Positions 9,148 to 19,084 of a DNA stretch of 64,000 nt are shown piece by piece. The stretch comes from SB11 sp965249955. GTDB taxonomy: Bacteria > Bacteroidota > Bacteroidia > UBA8524. Numbering within the stretch: the first letter of the stretch is position 1; each line of letters opens with the position of its first letter. Location of the stretch: positions 930,001 to 994,000 of the forward strand of contig OZ252261.1 in NCBI GenBank assembly GCA_965249955.1, read 5' to 3'. The notes below the pieces were generated by a model, which was not told where the DNA came from, made no database searches, and was given only the letters and a program-made list of their open reading frames with translations. The position numbers and the translations under genes were made by a program.

Positions 9148-12100
9148 CTATTTAACCACTATTTTTTGTGTGTGGTGTATAGTTTCACCGCTTAGGTTTA
9201 CTATATAGTAGCCTGTGGCTAGTTGTTGTAAATTGTATTGAGTGATGCCGTTGGTTGCATCTTGTACAGTTTGTTGCACCATTACCCTGCCCAAAATATC
9301 GGTTACGGTTATTTGGGTATTTGCAGGTAGGTTACCATTTATAAACAAGGTTTTATCGCTTTGTGCCATGTTTATTGCTGCACCTGTTGCTGTTTGCACA
9401 CTTGTATTGGTTGCTTTGCGCACAAATACCATGTAATACCTGCTTGCTTGGCCACTGCCTGTATAGTTTATTTCAATTGGGGTAGTATTTACTGCTGTTA
9501 AAGTATTGTTTTGCAAATCTTCAATAAACACCTCCACATCAGCATCCAAATTCTCTATACGTGGGTTTAGTATGTATTTGCCGTTGGTGGTGGTGGCAAA
9601 CAACATAGGCAGCTTGGTAGTACCCATTGGTATGGTGTTGTAAGCGTGTTTGTTTAGCTTATCTATTCCATCAGTAAAATACATACTAGGCATAGTAGGG
9701 TCGTTCATCTTTTTAATACCATCCTGTGCATCAAACGAGTTTTGTGCTGCATCGTCGGTATAAAACTTCACATAGTCTGTTATAGGTTGTCCTTCTTTTT
9801 GTATAGCCAACTCAACATAGTTGTCCAGTGGAAAGGTTTTATCAAACACATTTTTTAGCGAATCTGTATTACGTTTACTGTTGGGTAAGGTTATAGTTAC
9901 GTTGTTTGAGCTTACTTGGAAAAGTAATGATGCAAACGGAGGGATTACGCCTTGTGCTGTATTATCGTATACTCTGTAAAAACCACCTGACCCACCGTTT
10001 TGGTCGTATAGGTATACTTGGTTACCCTGTACATTGCTTATAGTTCCGTCCCACAAAAAACCACTTGGCCATGGGTTGCGCATATAATGCCAGCCCGATG
10101 TATCGTTTACTGAGCCTGTTTTTGCTAAGTTGTTTCTGGTGTAATCGCTTGTTCCTCTATACGTTCCTGTAATATCAAGGTATGCAGGAATGCCACCCAA
10201 CCAACTATTGCGACCCATGTATATGCTAAAACAAGTATCATTCATGCTGGTGGTTGATAAAGGCACTTGCCATGTAGGTGTTTGGCTTTCGCTAAAGGTA
10301 TAAACAGTTGCATTAGTCCAATCGGGTGTACCGTAGTTTAAAGGCAAATCATCGGCTAATTCTGCTATAGTAGCACCATTTAAAGGTGATGATATAGGTC
10401 TCCAGCCTTCGTTTCCTTTTAATAACTGATACTCAGCAATAACATCACCGCTTATTGTTCCTGTACCTGTACCTGCTATTTGGCCATAGGTAGTAGAATC
10501 TGTTGCCTTTAGTTTTAGTTTACCATTAGTTGTTAAAGCCCCTAAAGTGTGGGTTAATACACCTGTTAGTTTAAGAGAGTCGGTTGATGTACTGTTAACA
10601 GTAGCTCCTGATGCATTGTTAAGTATAAGGTTGTTGGTAACACCATCGCCTGCAATGGTTATAGCACTACTACCTCCAAGGGTTATACTACCAGCACCGC
10701 TAATTGTTCCCATGTTTACATAAGAAGTCCCCTGCATAGTAACTGTTCCGCTAGCAATACTTGGCGTAGCTCCGCTACCAATATAAAGTTCGTTTATTTG
10801 AGCTCCGGCTGACAATGCCGGTGAGCCACCATATATATAGGTATTATAAATACTTGTTGAGCCACTTGGTGCTGAAGGCGACCAAGAACTGGTGTATGCA
10901 CAATAATCACTAAGAGTGCCAACAAATAAAGCTCCTGCATCGGTAATGTTGTTTGCTCCCAAACTATCATAATCATGTGCAGGTGCACCCGCAGCTAATA
11001 AATCGCCACTTATGGCCACAGAATAGCCAAAGTTATCTCCGGCTACACGACCATTGGTAGCATTATTTCCTGTTATTTTCTTTCCAAAACCCCAGTTGTC
11101 AATACCTCCCTTATAACGGTAAAATTCATAGGCAGCACCCGCACCGGTACTGATATTATTTCCGGCACTATCATAGTTTTGAAGATATGCCCCTACTAAT
11201 ACTGCATTGCCGCTAACGGCTACCGACCAACCAAAGTTATCATTAGATATACGGCTATTGGTACCACTGCCCGCCAGTTTTTTCATAAAACCCCAATTAT
11301 TGGTACCGCCACTATTTTTATTAAATATATAGGCTGCGCCGGCATTAGTTACACTAGATGCACCCAAAGCATCGTATTCTTGTCGGTAAGCACCTATTAC
11401 AGCTATATCACCGCTTATTGCTACTGCATTTCCAAAGTTATCTTGCAACACACTGCCGTTGGTTCCTTTGCCGGTAAGTTTTTTTACCAATCCCCAATTA
11501 TTAGCACCTCCTTGGTTTTGGCCAAATACAAATGCAGCACCTGCATTGTTTGCTATTAATACTCCGGCACTGTCATAATCGTGATTATAAGCACCCACTA
11601 TGGCTACGCTTCCGCTTATAGCTACTGAGTTACCAAATTGGTCGTTACCGTTTCTACTATTAGTACCACTTGCTATTATTTTTTTTACAAGCCCCCAGTT
11701 ATTAGATCCACCTTGGTCTTTACTAAATATATAAGCTGCGCCGCTATTGTTTACAAAATTGGCTCCCGATTCGTCGTAATCCTGATAATTAGCGCCCACT
11801 ATAGCTATATTACTGCTTATAGATACTGATACACCAAAATTATCACTAGCTAATCTACTGTTAGTACCACTACCTACTATCTTCTTCACAAGCCCCCAAT
11901 TATCGGTACCTCCTTGGTTTTTACTAAATATATAGGCTGCACCGGCATTATTAACAATACTGGCTCCTGATGCATCATAATCCTGCTGGTAAGCACCTAC
12001 TATAACTAAATCGCCATCTATGGCTACTGAATTACCAAAATTATCACCGGCTACACGTCCGTTTGTTCCGCTTGCTACAAGTTTTTTTATTAAACTCCAA

Positions 12101-13812
12101 CTGCCTCCACTATAATAATATATATAGGCGGCACCTGCATCGGTAACGATATTACTACCTGCTGCATCATAATCGTGGCTCACTGACCCAACTACCATTA
12201 CATTGCCCGATATGGCTACGGCATTTCCTAAACTATCGTTTTGATTTCTATCAACATAACCGGGTGCGTTGTACTGGGCGCATATTTTTTCTACAGCTCC
12301 CCAATTATCTGTACCGCCGCTACTTTTATAAAAGGTATAAGCAGCACCGGCTCCATCAGCAAAATTGAACCCTGTGCTATCATAGTCTTGATTTCTCGCT
12401 CCTGCCGCTAATACATCGCCTGATATGGCTACCGAATAGCCAAACCAATCATTGGATACTCTTCCGTTGGTGCCTTTGCCTGTTAGTTTTTTAACTACCC
12501 CCCAATTATCTGTACCACCACTGTTTTTATTAAACACATAAGCTGCTCCCGCACCACTTATACTATTTCCTCCTGCACTGTCATAACTTTGTGCGTATGC
12601 ACCTATTGTTATCACATCGCCTGATATGGCTACTGAATTACCAAAATGATCATAAGCTACCCTGCCGTTGGTTCCCTTACCGGTTAGTTTTTTCACAACG
12701 CCCCAGTTATCCGTTCCCCCGCTGTTTTTATTAAATACCCATGCGGCTCCCGCACCGGCAACATTGCTACCTCCGGCAGAATCATAGCCGTGCCAATCAG
12801 CACCAATTACTATTACATCACCCGATATGGATACAGAGACACCAAAATAGTCACTAGCAGCCCTACCATTAGTACCTTTACCGGTAAGTTTTTTTACAAA
12901 ACCCCAATTATTAGTACCTCCACTGTTTTGATAAAACACATACGCTGCCCCGCAAATACTGAGGCTGTTAGCACCCGCCGAGTCATAACTCTGACCGTAA
13001 GCACCTACTACTATTGCATTGCCTGATATGGATACAGATCGTCCAAAAAAGTCACCTGTAAGTCTACCGTTAGTGCCCTTGCCCGTTAGTTTTTTCACAA
13101 AGCCCCAATTGTCGGTACCTCCGCTACTTTTATTAAACACATACGCTGCTCCTGCATAGTTTAAGCTGTTTCCTCCTGCACTATCGTAATATTGTTGAAC
13201 AGCTCCTACAACCACTATATCACCTGATATAGCCACTGATGAACCGAAATTATCACTACTAACCCTTCCGTTAGTACCTTTACCGGTTAGTTTTTTCACA
13301 AAACCCCAATTATCGGTACCTCCGCTGTTTTTATAATATATATAAGCTGCACCTGCACCATTTGCACTATTTCCTCCTGCACTATCATAGTCTTGATAAG
13401 CAGCACCTATTATTATTACATCTCCATCAATAGCTACTGATGCTCCAAAATTATCACTCGCCACCCTTCCGTTCGTGCCCTTACCCGTTAATTTTTTTAC
13501 AAAATCCCAGCTACCGTTACTGTTATTACGGTAATATACATAGGCAGCCCCGGCATTGCTTATACTATTGTTGCCCGCACTATCGTAACCGTTATTAGGC
13601 GCACCTACTACCATTACATTGCCCGACACGGCTATATTTTCACCAAAATTGTCGGAGGAATTCCTATCGGCTGGATATAGATTAATAAGTGACGTTGGGT
13701 TTTTAGCCACTCCTTTTGTTAGTTCGTTTACTTTTATGTTTTGGGCTGAAAGCTGATTAAAGACAGGGCAGACAGCCGTAATCAGTAATAAAATCAGTAA
13801 TTTTCTTCTCAT
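9148..13812 (-). CDS. Giant secreted FG-GAP-repeat protein with T9SS type A sorting domain
   Basis: A 1554-residue exported protein. It has a signal peptide (about 23 residues, ending LSAQ) and 14 tandem repeats of about 67 residues (roughly 40-985), each with DxFGxSVAISGD, VGAxxxDYDSAG, GAAYxF and NWGxVKKLTGKGTNGR, consistent with FG-GAP beta-propeller blades. A non-repeat stalk and a beta-rich region with GTYRGTSDYTRNN follow, and a C-terminal T9SS type A domain ends in TGYYIVNLSGE and a basic tail. T9SS cargo is exported across the outer membrane and often anchored to the surface. A shorter paralogue lies just upstream with a nearly identical C-terminal half. Ligand and role are unknown; adhesion or matrix contact is an inference. 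Confidence 0.85.
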   Translation of the reverse strand: MRRKLLILLLITAVCPVFNQLSAQNIKVNELTKGVAKNPTSLINLYPADRNSSDNFGENIAVSGNVMVVGAPNNGYDSAGNNSISNAGAAYVYYRNNSNGSWDFVKKLTGKGTNGRVASDNFGASVAIDGDVIIIGAAYQDYDSAGGNSANGAGAAYIYYKNSGGTDNWGFVKKLTGKGTNGRVSSDNFGSSVAISGDIVVVGAVQQYYDSAGGNSLNYAGAAYVFNKSSGGTDNWGFVKKLTGKGTNGRLTGDFFGRSVSISGNAIVVGAYGQSYDSAGANSLSICGAAYVFYQNSGGTNNWGFVKKLTGKGTNGRAASDYFGVSVSISGDVIVIGADWHGYDSAGGSNVAGAGAAWVFNKNSGGTDNWGVVKKLTGKGTNGRVAYDHFGNSVAISGDVITIGAYAQSYDSAGGNSISGAGAAYVFNKNSGGTDNWGVVKKLTGKGTNGRVSNDWFGYSVAISGDVLAAGARNQDYDSTGFNFADGAGAAYTFYKSSGGTDNWGAVEKICAQYNAPGYVDRNQNDSLGNAVAISGNVMVVGSVSHDYDAAGSNIVTDAGAAYIYYYSGGSWSLIKKLVASGTNGRVAGDNFGNSVAIDGDLVIVGAYQQDYDASGASIVNNAGAAYIFSKNQGGTDNWGLVKKIVGSGTNSRLASDNFGVSVSISSNIAIVGANYQDYDESGANFVNNSGAAYIFSKDQGGSNNWGLVKKIIASGTNSRNGNDQFGNSVAISGSVAIVGAYNHDYDSAGVLIANNAGAAFVFGQNQGGANNWGLVKKLTGKGTNGSVLQDNFGNAVAISGDIAVIGAYRQEYDALGASSVTNAGAAYIFNKNSGGTNNWGFMKKLAGSGTNSRISNDNFGWSVAVSGNAVLVGAYLQNYDSAGNNISTGAGAAYEFYRYKGGIDNWGFGKKITGNNATNGRVAGDNFGYSVAISGDLLAAGAPAHDYDSLGANNITDAGALFVGTLSDYCAYTSSWSPSAPSGSTSIYNTYIYGGSPALSAGAQINELYIGSGATPSIASGTVTMQGTSYVNMGTISGAGSITLGGSSAITIAGDGVTNNLILNNASGATVNSTSTDSLKLTGVLTHTLGALTTNGKLKLKATDSTTYGQIAGTGTGTISGDVIAEYQLLKGNEGWRPISSPLNGATIAELADDLPLNYGTPDWTNATVYTFSESQTPTWQVPLSTTSMNDTCFSIYMGRNSWLGGIPAYLDITGTYRGTSDYTRNNLAKTGSVNDTSGWHYMRNPWPSGFLWDGTISNVQGNQVYLYDQNGGSGGFYRVYDNTAQGVIPPFASLLFQVSSNNVTITLPNSKRNTDSLKNVFDKTFPLDNYVELAIQKEGQPITDYVKFYTDDAAQNSFDAQDGIKKMNDPTMPSMYFTDGIDKLNKHAYNTIPMGTTKLPMLFATTTNGKYILNPRIENLDADVEVFIEDLQNNTLTAVNTTPIEINYTGSGQASRYYMVFVRKATNTSVQTATGAAINMAQSDKTLFINGNLPANTQITVTDILGRVMVQQTVQDATNGITQYNLQQLATGYYIVNLSGETIHHTQKIVVK
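10905..13690 (-). repeat. Tandem coding repeats, 14 units of about 201 bp
   Basis: In-frame repeats encode the FG-GAP units. Units 2-6, near the N-terminus, and their GTNGR junctions are very alike at DNA level; units 7-8 (with YNAPGYVDRNQ) are divergent and break the phase. This is a substrate for unit gain and loss by slippage or recombination. Confidence 0.85.
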
Positions 13813-13985
13813 AATAATTCTCTTGTTTTAAAATTTCCGAATGAAAACGAGGTTAAAGTCAAGCATTGTTGCTGTGCTGAACGGCAATGACCTGTTTAGA
13901 CGTTTTTCAAAATGTGTGTTAGGTATATACTAGAATGATGATGTTTATCTACGGTTCAAAAAAAGTTAGAGCTATGTATTTCACA

Positions 13986-14017
13986 ACAAAACAGGGCTGC
14001 AAAAGCAACCCCATTTT
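13986..14017 (-). terminator. Terminator after the second FG-GAP gene
   Basis: On the minus strand an imperfect stem (CAAAA..GGGTTGC / GCAGCCC..TTTTG) with a TTTT loop, starting 27 bases past the stop codon of the 1083-residue gene. Confidence 0.6.
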
Positions 14018-14043
14018 GAACTTATGAAACATAAACTATCAGC

Positions 14044-14790
14044 TTATTTAATCACTATTTTTTGTGTGTGGTGTATAGTTTCACCGCTTAGATTTACTAT
14101 ATAGTAGCCTGTGGCTAGTTGTTGTAAATTGTATTGAGTGATGCCGTTGGTTGCATCTTGTACAGTTTGTTGCATCATTACCCTGCCCAAAATATCGGTT
14201 ACGGTTATTTGGGTATTTGCAGGTAGGTTGCCATTTATAAACAAGGTTTTATCGCTTTGTGCCATATTTATTGCTGCACCTGTTGCTGTTTGCACACTTG
14301 TATTGGTTGCTTTGCGCACAAATACCATGTAATACCTGTTGGCTACTCCGCCACCGTTATAGTTTATTTCTATTGGGGCATTGTTTACAGGGTACATTTC
14401 GTGTTTGCCTGTATTCAAGTCTTCAATAAACACTTCCACATCAGCATCCAAATTCTCTATACGTGGGTTTAGTATGTATTTGCCGTTGGTGGTGGTGGCA
14501 AACAACATAGGCAGCTTGGTAGTACCCATTGGTATGGTGTTGTAAGCGTGTTTGTTTAGCTTATCTATTCCATCGGTAAAATACATACTCGGCATAGTAG
14601 GGTCGTTCATCTTTTTAATACCATCCTGTGCATCAAACGAGTTTTGTGCTGCATCGTCGGTATAAAACTTCACATAGTCTGTTATAGGTTGTCCTTCTTT
14701 TTGTATAGCCAACTCAACATAGTTGTCCAGTGGGAAGGTTTTATCAAATACATTTTTTAGCGAATCTGTATTACGTTTACTGTTGGGTAA
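14044..14790 (-). repeat. Near-identical DNA block shared with 9148-9893
   Basis: By eye the terminal 285 bases differ from 9148-9437 at about five positions, and about 370 bases around 14,420-14,790 differ from 9521-9893 at about five positions. A clearly divergent patch of about 80 bases lies between the two blocks. This is a mosaic pattern. Confidence 0.8.
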
Positions 14791-17295
14791 GGTAACTGAA
14801 ACGTTGTTTGCTGTTACTTGAAACAACAAGGCTGCAAACGGAGGTATAGCTCCTTGTTGGGTATTGTCATATACTCTGTAAAAACCACCTGACCCACCGT
14901 TTTGGTCGTATAGGTATACTTGGTTGCCTTGTACATTGCTTATAGTTCCGTCCCATACAAAAGCACTGGGCCATGGGTTGCGCATATAATGCCAGCCCGA
15001 TGTATCGTTTACTGAGCCTGTTTTTGTTAAGTTGTTTCTGGTGTAATCGCTTGTCCCTCTATACGTTCCTGTAATATCAAGGTATGCTGGCACACCCCAT
15101 GTGCTGTCTTTACCTATATAAATACTAAAACAAGTATCGTCCATACTGGTGGTTGATAAAGGTACTGTCCAATGGGGTGAAGAGCTACTCTCATCAAAAG
15201 TATACACTGTAGCATATTGCCAATTGGGCGTACCGTAATTTAAGGGTAAATCATCGGCTAATTGTGCTATAGTAGCTCCATTTAAAGGTGATGATATAGG
15301 TCTCCAGCCTCCATCGCCGCCACCAAGCACTTGATATTCAGCAATAACATTACCGCTTATTGTTCCTGTACCTGTACCTGCTATTTGGCCATAGGTAGTA
15401 GAATCTGTTGCCTTTAGTTTTAGTTTACCATTAGTTGTTAAAGCCCCTAAAGTGTGGGTATAAATACCTTTAATAATAAGAGAATCGCCTGAAGAACTGC
15501 TAATACTTGCACCTGCTGCATTATTAAGTATTAAATTTTGGATAGCACCACTACCACCCATAGTTTGGGCATAACTACCACCTAAAGTAATATTGCCCGA
15601 ACCGGTAATTGTTCCGTTGTTTGAGCAATTGCACAAAAGAGTAACTGCACCACTGCTAATGGTAGCAGAAGCTCCTGAACTAATACTAAGATGTTTTACC
15701 TGAACACCTGCGGCAAACGCTGGCGATCCACTTTGTATATAAGCATAATTATCTGTAGTTGTAGCGCTAGGGGCGTAAGGCCACCAAGTAGAACCATTAT
15801 AAATTAAACCTTTTTTAAATTTACCAAAATAAACAGCACCTCCGTCAGTAATGCTATTAGCACCCAAACTATCGTAATCTTGATTCGGAGCACCTATTAA
15901 AATATTATCACTGCTTATAGCTACAGAGCTGGCAAAGTTATCATCGGCTACACGGCCATTAGTTCCACCACTTGTAATTCTTTGCAGCAATCCCCAATTA
16001 TCGGTACCACCACTTTGGCGGTAGTATATATATGCAGCACCTGCATTAGTAAGGCTGTTACCACCTGCAGTATCATAAAACTGATAGCGGGCACCTACAA
16101 TAATCGTATCTTTATATATACCAACAGTATAACCAAAATTATCACCTGCGTTTCTGCCATTAGTAGCAGCGCCGCTAAGTTTCTTCATAAAACCCCAATT
16201 ATCAGCACCACCGCTATTTTTATTAAATATATAAGCAGCTCCTGCGTCGGTAGCACTATTGTTTCCCGCACTGTCGTAGTCTTGCAAATCAGCACCTACA
16301 ACAATAACATCACCACTAATACCAACCGATTTTCCAAAAGCATCACCGGCTATCCTGCCATTAGTACCTTTACCCACAAGTATTTTATGAAAACCCCAAT
16401 TATCAGTTCCGCCATTATTTCTGTAATATATAAAAGCACCACCGCAGTTAGCAGCCGTTGTACCAGATACAGTAGAGTCTTTACCATATCCAGCTGAACC
16501 GGCAACTATTACATCGCCTTCTATTGCAACCGACCTACCCAAACGAGAACTATTTTGTAAAGAATTTATAAGAGGAGGAACCTCATTAGTACGCTTAGCC
16601 ACTATACCCCAATTATTAGTACCACCAGAGTTTTTATTAAATATATATATCGCCCCTGTGTTAGTATTAGAACTAGAACCAATATCGTCATAATCTTGGT
16701 TAAAAGCCCCAATAACTATCACATCACCGCTTATAGCAACAGCATTTCCAAAATTATCATTTCCGTTTCTTCCATTAGTGCCTTTACCGGTTACTTTTTT
16801 AACTAAGCCCCAATTATCAGTTCCGCCACTGTTTTTATAAAAAACATACGCAGCACCTGCTGCTGTAACAAAGTTTCCGCCGGCACTATCGTAGCTTTGG
16901 TTTCGTGCACCAGCTACAATTATATCACCATCAACAGCAACCGAAAATCCAAAATTATCATTAGCTACTCTTCCATTAGTTCCGGAAGGAGTAACCTTTT
17001 TTACAAAATTCCAATTTTCAGAGCAACTATTGGCTCTATAGTATATATAAATAGCACCTGCATTTGCCATACTGTCTAAGCCTGTACTGTCATAATCTTG
17101 GTAGGGAGCACCAACAACAGCAATATTTCCGCTAACGGCAACAAAAGTACCAAAGCCATCATTAATAACACGTCCATTAGTTCCACTTCCTGTTCGTTTA
17201 AGAAGCTCAGCAACATTGATATTTTGAGATTTGAGCGTGTTAAAAACTGACACCATGGCCATAACCATAGTTAATAGTAAAATTTTCCGTTTCAT
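14044..17295 (-). CDS. Secreted FG-GAP-repeat protein with T9SS type A sorting domain (shorter paralogue)
   Basis: A 1083-residue paralogue of the downstream gene. It has a signal peptide (about 23 residues, ending LKSQ), seven FG-GAP-like repeats (roughly residues 35-510; the third and fourth are irregular), then the same beta-rich region and the same T9SS type A tail ending in TQKIVIK. From the HTLGALTTNGKLKLKATDS segment onward the two proteins are nearly the same, while the repeat domains and one short linker (EMYPVNNAPIEINYNGGG) differ. The two genes lie head to tail, separated by 231 bases with a terminator, so each probably has its own promoter. The arrangement suggests duplication followed by gene conversion of the secretion half. 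Confidence 0.85.
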   Translation of the reverse strand: MKRKILLLTMVMAMVSVFNTLKSQNINVAELLKRTGSGTNGRVINDGFGTFVAVSGNIAVVGAPYQDYDSTGLDSMANAGAIYIYYRANSCSENWNFVKKVTPSGTNGRVANDNFGFSVAVDGDIIVAGARNQSYDSAGGNFVTAAGAAYVFYKNSGGTDNWGLVKKVTGKGTNGRNGNDNFGNAVAISGDVIVIGAFNQDYDDIGSSSNTNTGAIYIFNKNSGGTNNWGIVAKRTNEVPPLINSLQNSSRLGRSVAIEGDVIVAGSAGYGKDSTVSGTTAANCGGAFIYYRNNGGTDNWGFHKILVGKGTNGRIAGDAFGKSVGISGDVIVVGADLQDYDSAGNNSATDAGAAYIFNKNSGGADNWGFMKKLSGAATNGRNAGDNFGYTVGIYKDTIIVGARYQFYDTAGGNSLTNAGAAYIYYRQSGGTDNWGLLQRITSGGTNGRVADDNFASSVAISSDNILIGAPNQDYDSLGANSITDGGAVYFGKFKKGLIYNGSTWWPYAPSATTTDNYAYIQSGSPAFAAGVQVKHLSISSGASATISSGAVTLLCNCSNNGTITGSGNITLGGSYAQTMGGSGAIQNLILNNAAGASISSSSGDSLIIKGIYTHTLGALTTNGKLKLKATDSTTYGQIAGTGTGTISGNVIAEYQVLGGGDGGWRPISSPLNGATIAQLADDLPLNYGTPNWQYATVYTFDESSSSPHWTVPLSTTSMDDTCFSIYIGKDSTWGVPAYLDITGTYRGTSDYTRNNLTKTGSVNDTSGWHYMRNPWPSAFVWDGTISNVQGNQVYLYDQNGGSGGFYRVYDNTQQGAIPPFAALLFQVTANNVSVTLPNSKRNTDSLKNVFDKTFPLDNYVELAIQKEGQPITDYVKFYTDDAAQNSFDAQDGIKKMNDPTMPSMYFTDGIDKLNKHAYNTIPMGTTKLPMLFATTTNGKYILNPRIENLDADVEVFIEDLNTGKHEMYPVNNAPIEINYNGGGVANRYYMVFVRKATNTSVQTATGAAINMAQSDKTLFINGNLPANTQITVTDILGRVMMQQTVQDATNGITQYNLQQLATGYYIVNLSGETIHHTQKIVIK

Positions 17296-17693
17296 AAATT
17301 ATTCCGTTTTAAAATAGCAAATACAAAGATGGAGCTATATATACGCCTGACTATTACCGAATAAAGACAACTATTGCGTATTTAAACCACACATAAACAA
17401 CTTATTATCAACTAAATAAACTTAAACACTCAGTACAAAAACAAAAAATATCATTTTGAGACATTTATTATCTTTTTTAGACATTTTTTTTTGCTTATAT
17501 TTTTATACGAAAAATAAAGGTATATTGCATAAACACACACCAAAACACAACTACTGTTATCTACACTCTGCAATAGCTACCCCTGTTTCAGAGACAAAAT
17601 AATGAACTACTATACAGCCCATTATAGTTTAAGGGAAAGTTATGCCTCATTATTTTCTGATAAAATTAGTACTGCTTATAAACCAAAGTCTGC
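17296..17693. other. Divergent intergenic region, AT rich, no gene
   Basis: 398 bases between the divergent FG-GAP and AraC-type genes. On the minus strand CATCTTTG at about 40 bases before the FG-GAP start is a one-mismatch -7 element. No hairpin or coding frame of note. Confidence 0.45.
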
Positions 17694-18452
17694 ATGAACA
17701 AAAAGCTTAACATTATTATAGTTGGTGATAACACATCAGCTGATGGTACCAGTGCAATACCTGAAAAGTTTATCGATAAAGAGTATACTTTACAAATTAA
17801 GAAAACACCTTCTACTGATGATAATTACTGGCAATTTCTTAATGCCGATACTGATGCAGTTTTATTAATTAAAGATAATAACATACATTTTTACAATAAT
17901 TTTATCAAAATTTTAAAACAAAAAAAACAATCTACCCCCCTTTTTATAGCTGGCGCTAATGATATTGACGAAGAAATAAAAAGCTATAAAGACGGGGCTT
18001 GCGCATACTTCACACTCCCACTTAATTACAGAAAAATAATTGCTCTTCTTTCTAGCCTTTGCATAAATAAGTTGATAAAAAACAATTACGATTCAATGGC
18101 CTTTACTACTGCTGAAGTAGTAAAAGAACGCGATGAATTTTACAAAGAGTTTAAAAACCTTGTACTGCTTAATTTAGAGAAGGGAATTAGTATTGAGAAA
18201 ATTAGCAATGAAATGAATATAAGTAGTAAAACCCTTACCCGAAGGGTAAAAAAGTATCTTTTTACTACGCCAGCCCAACTGATTATTGAAATAAAACTTA
18301 ACTACGCAAAAAAGCTACTTGCAGCTAAACATTTTAGTGTAAAAAAAGTATCGTTTATGGCCGGTTTTAATTCACCACAACGCTTTAACACAGTTTTTAA
18401 AGCCCAAGAGGGGCAAACCCCAATGCAGTTTATTAAAAACAAATTATCCTAA
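17694..18452 (+). CDS. AraC-type regulator with a degenerate receiver domain
   Basis: A 252-residue DNA-binding protein. The C-terminal AraC helix-turn-helix pair covers about residues 155-252 (EISNEMNISSKTLTRRVKK in the first, VSFMAGFNSPQRFNTVFKAQ in the second, then TPMQF). The N-terminal 130 residues follow the response-regulator fold (LFIAGAND..., then YKDGACAYFTLPLNYRKI in place of GADDYxxKPF). The phosphorylated aspartate after beta-3 is not evident (DAVLLIKDNN) and the conserved lysine is a leucine. It is thus likely a phosphorylation-independent regulator. It is divergent from the FG-GAP genes, which makes them possible targets, by position only. Confidence 0.8.
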   Translation: MNKKLNIIIVGDNTSADGTSAIPEKFIDKEYTLQIKKTPSTDDNYWQFLNADTDAVLLIKDNNIHFYNNFIKILKQKKQSTPLFIAGANDIDEEIKSYKDGACAYFTLPLNYRKIIALLSSLCINKLIKNNYDSMAFTTAEVVKERDEFYKEFKNLVLLNLEKGISIEKISNEMNISSKTLTRRVKKYLFTTPAQLIIEIKLNYAKKLLAAKHFSVKKVSFMAGFNSPQRFNTVFKAQEGQTPMQFIKNKLS

Positions 18453-18492
18453 CAATTTTCTAAAACTACGTTAGCTTTTACAGCTGGTAATA

Positions 18493-19068
18493 CTACCCTA
18501 ACTCACTCACTAAATACTCTTTTATTACTTGAGGGAAATGTTTTTGCTCAAGCTCGTGTATTTTGTTGGCCAAACTTTGGGCAGTATCTTCTTTAGTAAT
18601 ATTTGTTTCTGCCTGAAAAACAGTTTTCCCCTCGTCGTACATTTTATCTACAACGTGTATGGTAATACCACTCACACTTTTATTAGCCGCTATTACAGCC
18701 TCGTGTACATACATACCATACATCCCCTTTCCTCCAAAATCGGGCAACAGCGCGGGGTGTATGTTTAGTATACGCTGGGGGTATTCATCTACTAAATACT
18801 CAGGCACAAGCCATAAAAAGCCTGCCAGCACCACCAAATCGGCATTAAAAGCTTTAACAAGCTCTAGCACCCTGCGGGAGGTATAAAAATCATCTCGGTT
18901 AAAAATAATACAAGGCACACCTGCCGTTTGGCAGCGTTGTATTACAAAGGCTTTGGGGTTGTTGCAAAAAACAGCCGCAACATGCACACCTGTATCTTTA
19001 TTAAAAAAATCGATAATGTTTTGCACGTTTGTGCCCGAGCCTGATGCAAAAAGTACTATGTTTTTCAC
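18493..19068 (-). CDS. purN: Phosphoribosylglycinamide formyltransferase (GART)
   Basis: Transfers a formyl group from 10-formyltetrahydrofolate to GAR, the third step of purine synthesis, in the cytosol. The 191-residue protein shows the family start (KNIVLFASGSGTNVQNI, phosphate-binding glycine loop), the catalytic NIHPALLP (Asn102, His104) and the DEG aspartate (Asp145). A GTG at 19068 is preferred as start, because it begins right at the family's first strand; a TTG nine codons earlier lies inside the end of the upstream gene. It is probably co-transcribed with the lipoprotein gene upstream, about 16 bases away. Confidence 0.93.
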   Translation of the reverse strand: MKNIVLFASGSGTNVQNIIDFFNKDTGVHVAAVFCNNPKAFVIQRCQTAGVPCIIFNRDDFYTSRRVLELVKAFNADLVVLAGFLWLVPEYLVDEYPQRILNIHPALLPDFGGKGMYGMYVHEAVIAANKSVSGITIHVVDKMYDEGKTVFQAETNITKEDTAQSLANKIHELEQKHFPQVIKEYLVSELG

Positions 19069-19084
19069 CGCCGCTAATATAGGG

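Noticed and set aside
10905..13690. Regular DNA repeats that could suggest a CRISPR array
   Set aside because: The period is about 201 bases, the repeats are in frame and encode protein throughout, and no 25-40 base repeat/spacer pattern is seen.
15982..16497. Plus-strand frame of 171 codons inside the second FG-GAP gene
   Set aside because: It is antisense to the repeat domain; its Ser/Thr/Ile richness just mirrors the repeat codons.
9148..17295. Insertion sequence between the two FG-GAP genes
   Set aside because: The shared DNA is coding in both genes and without transposase or terminal inverted repeats; duplication or conversion explains it.
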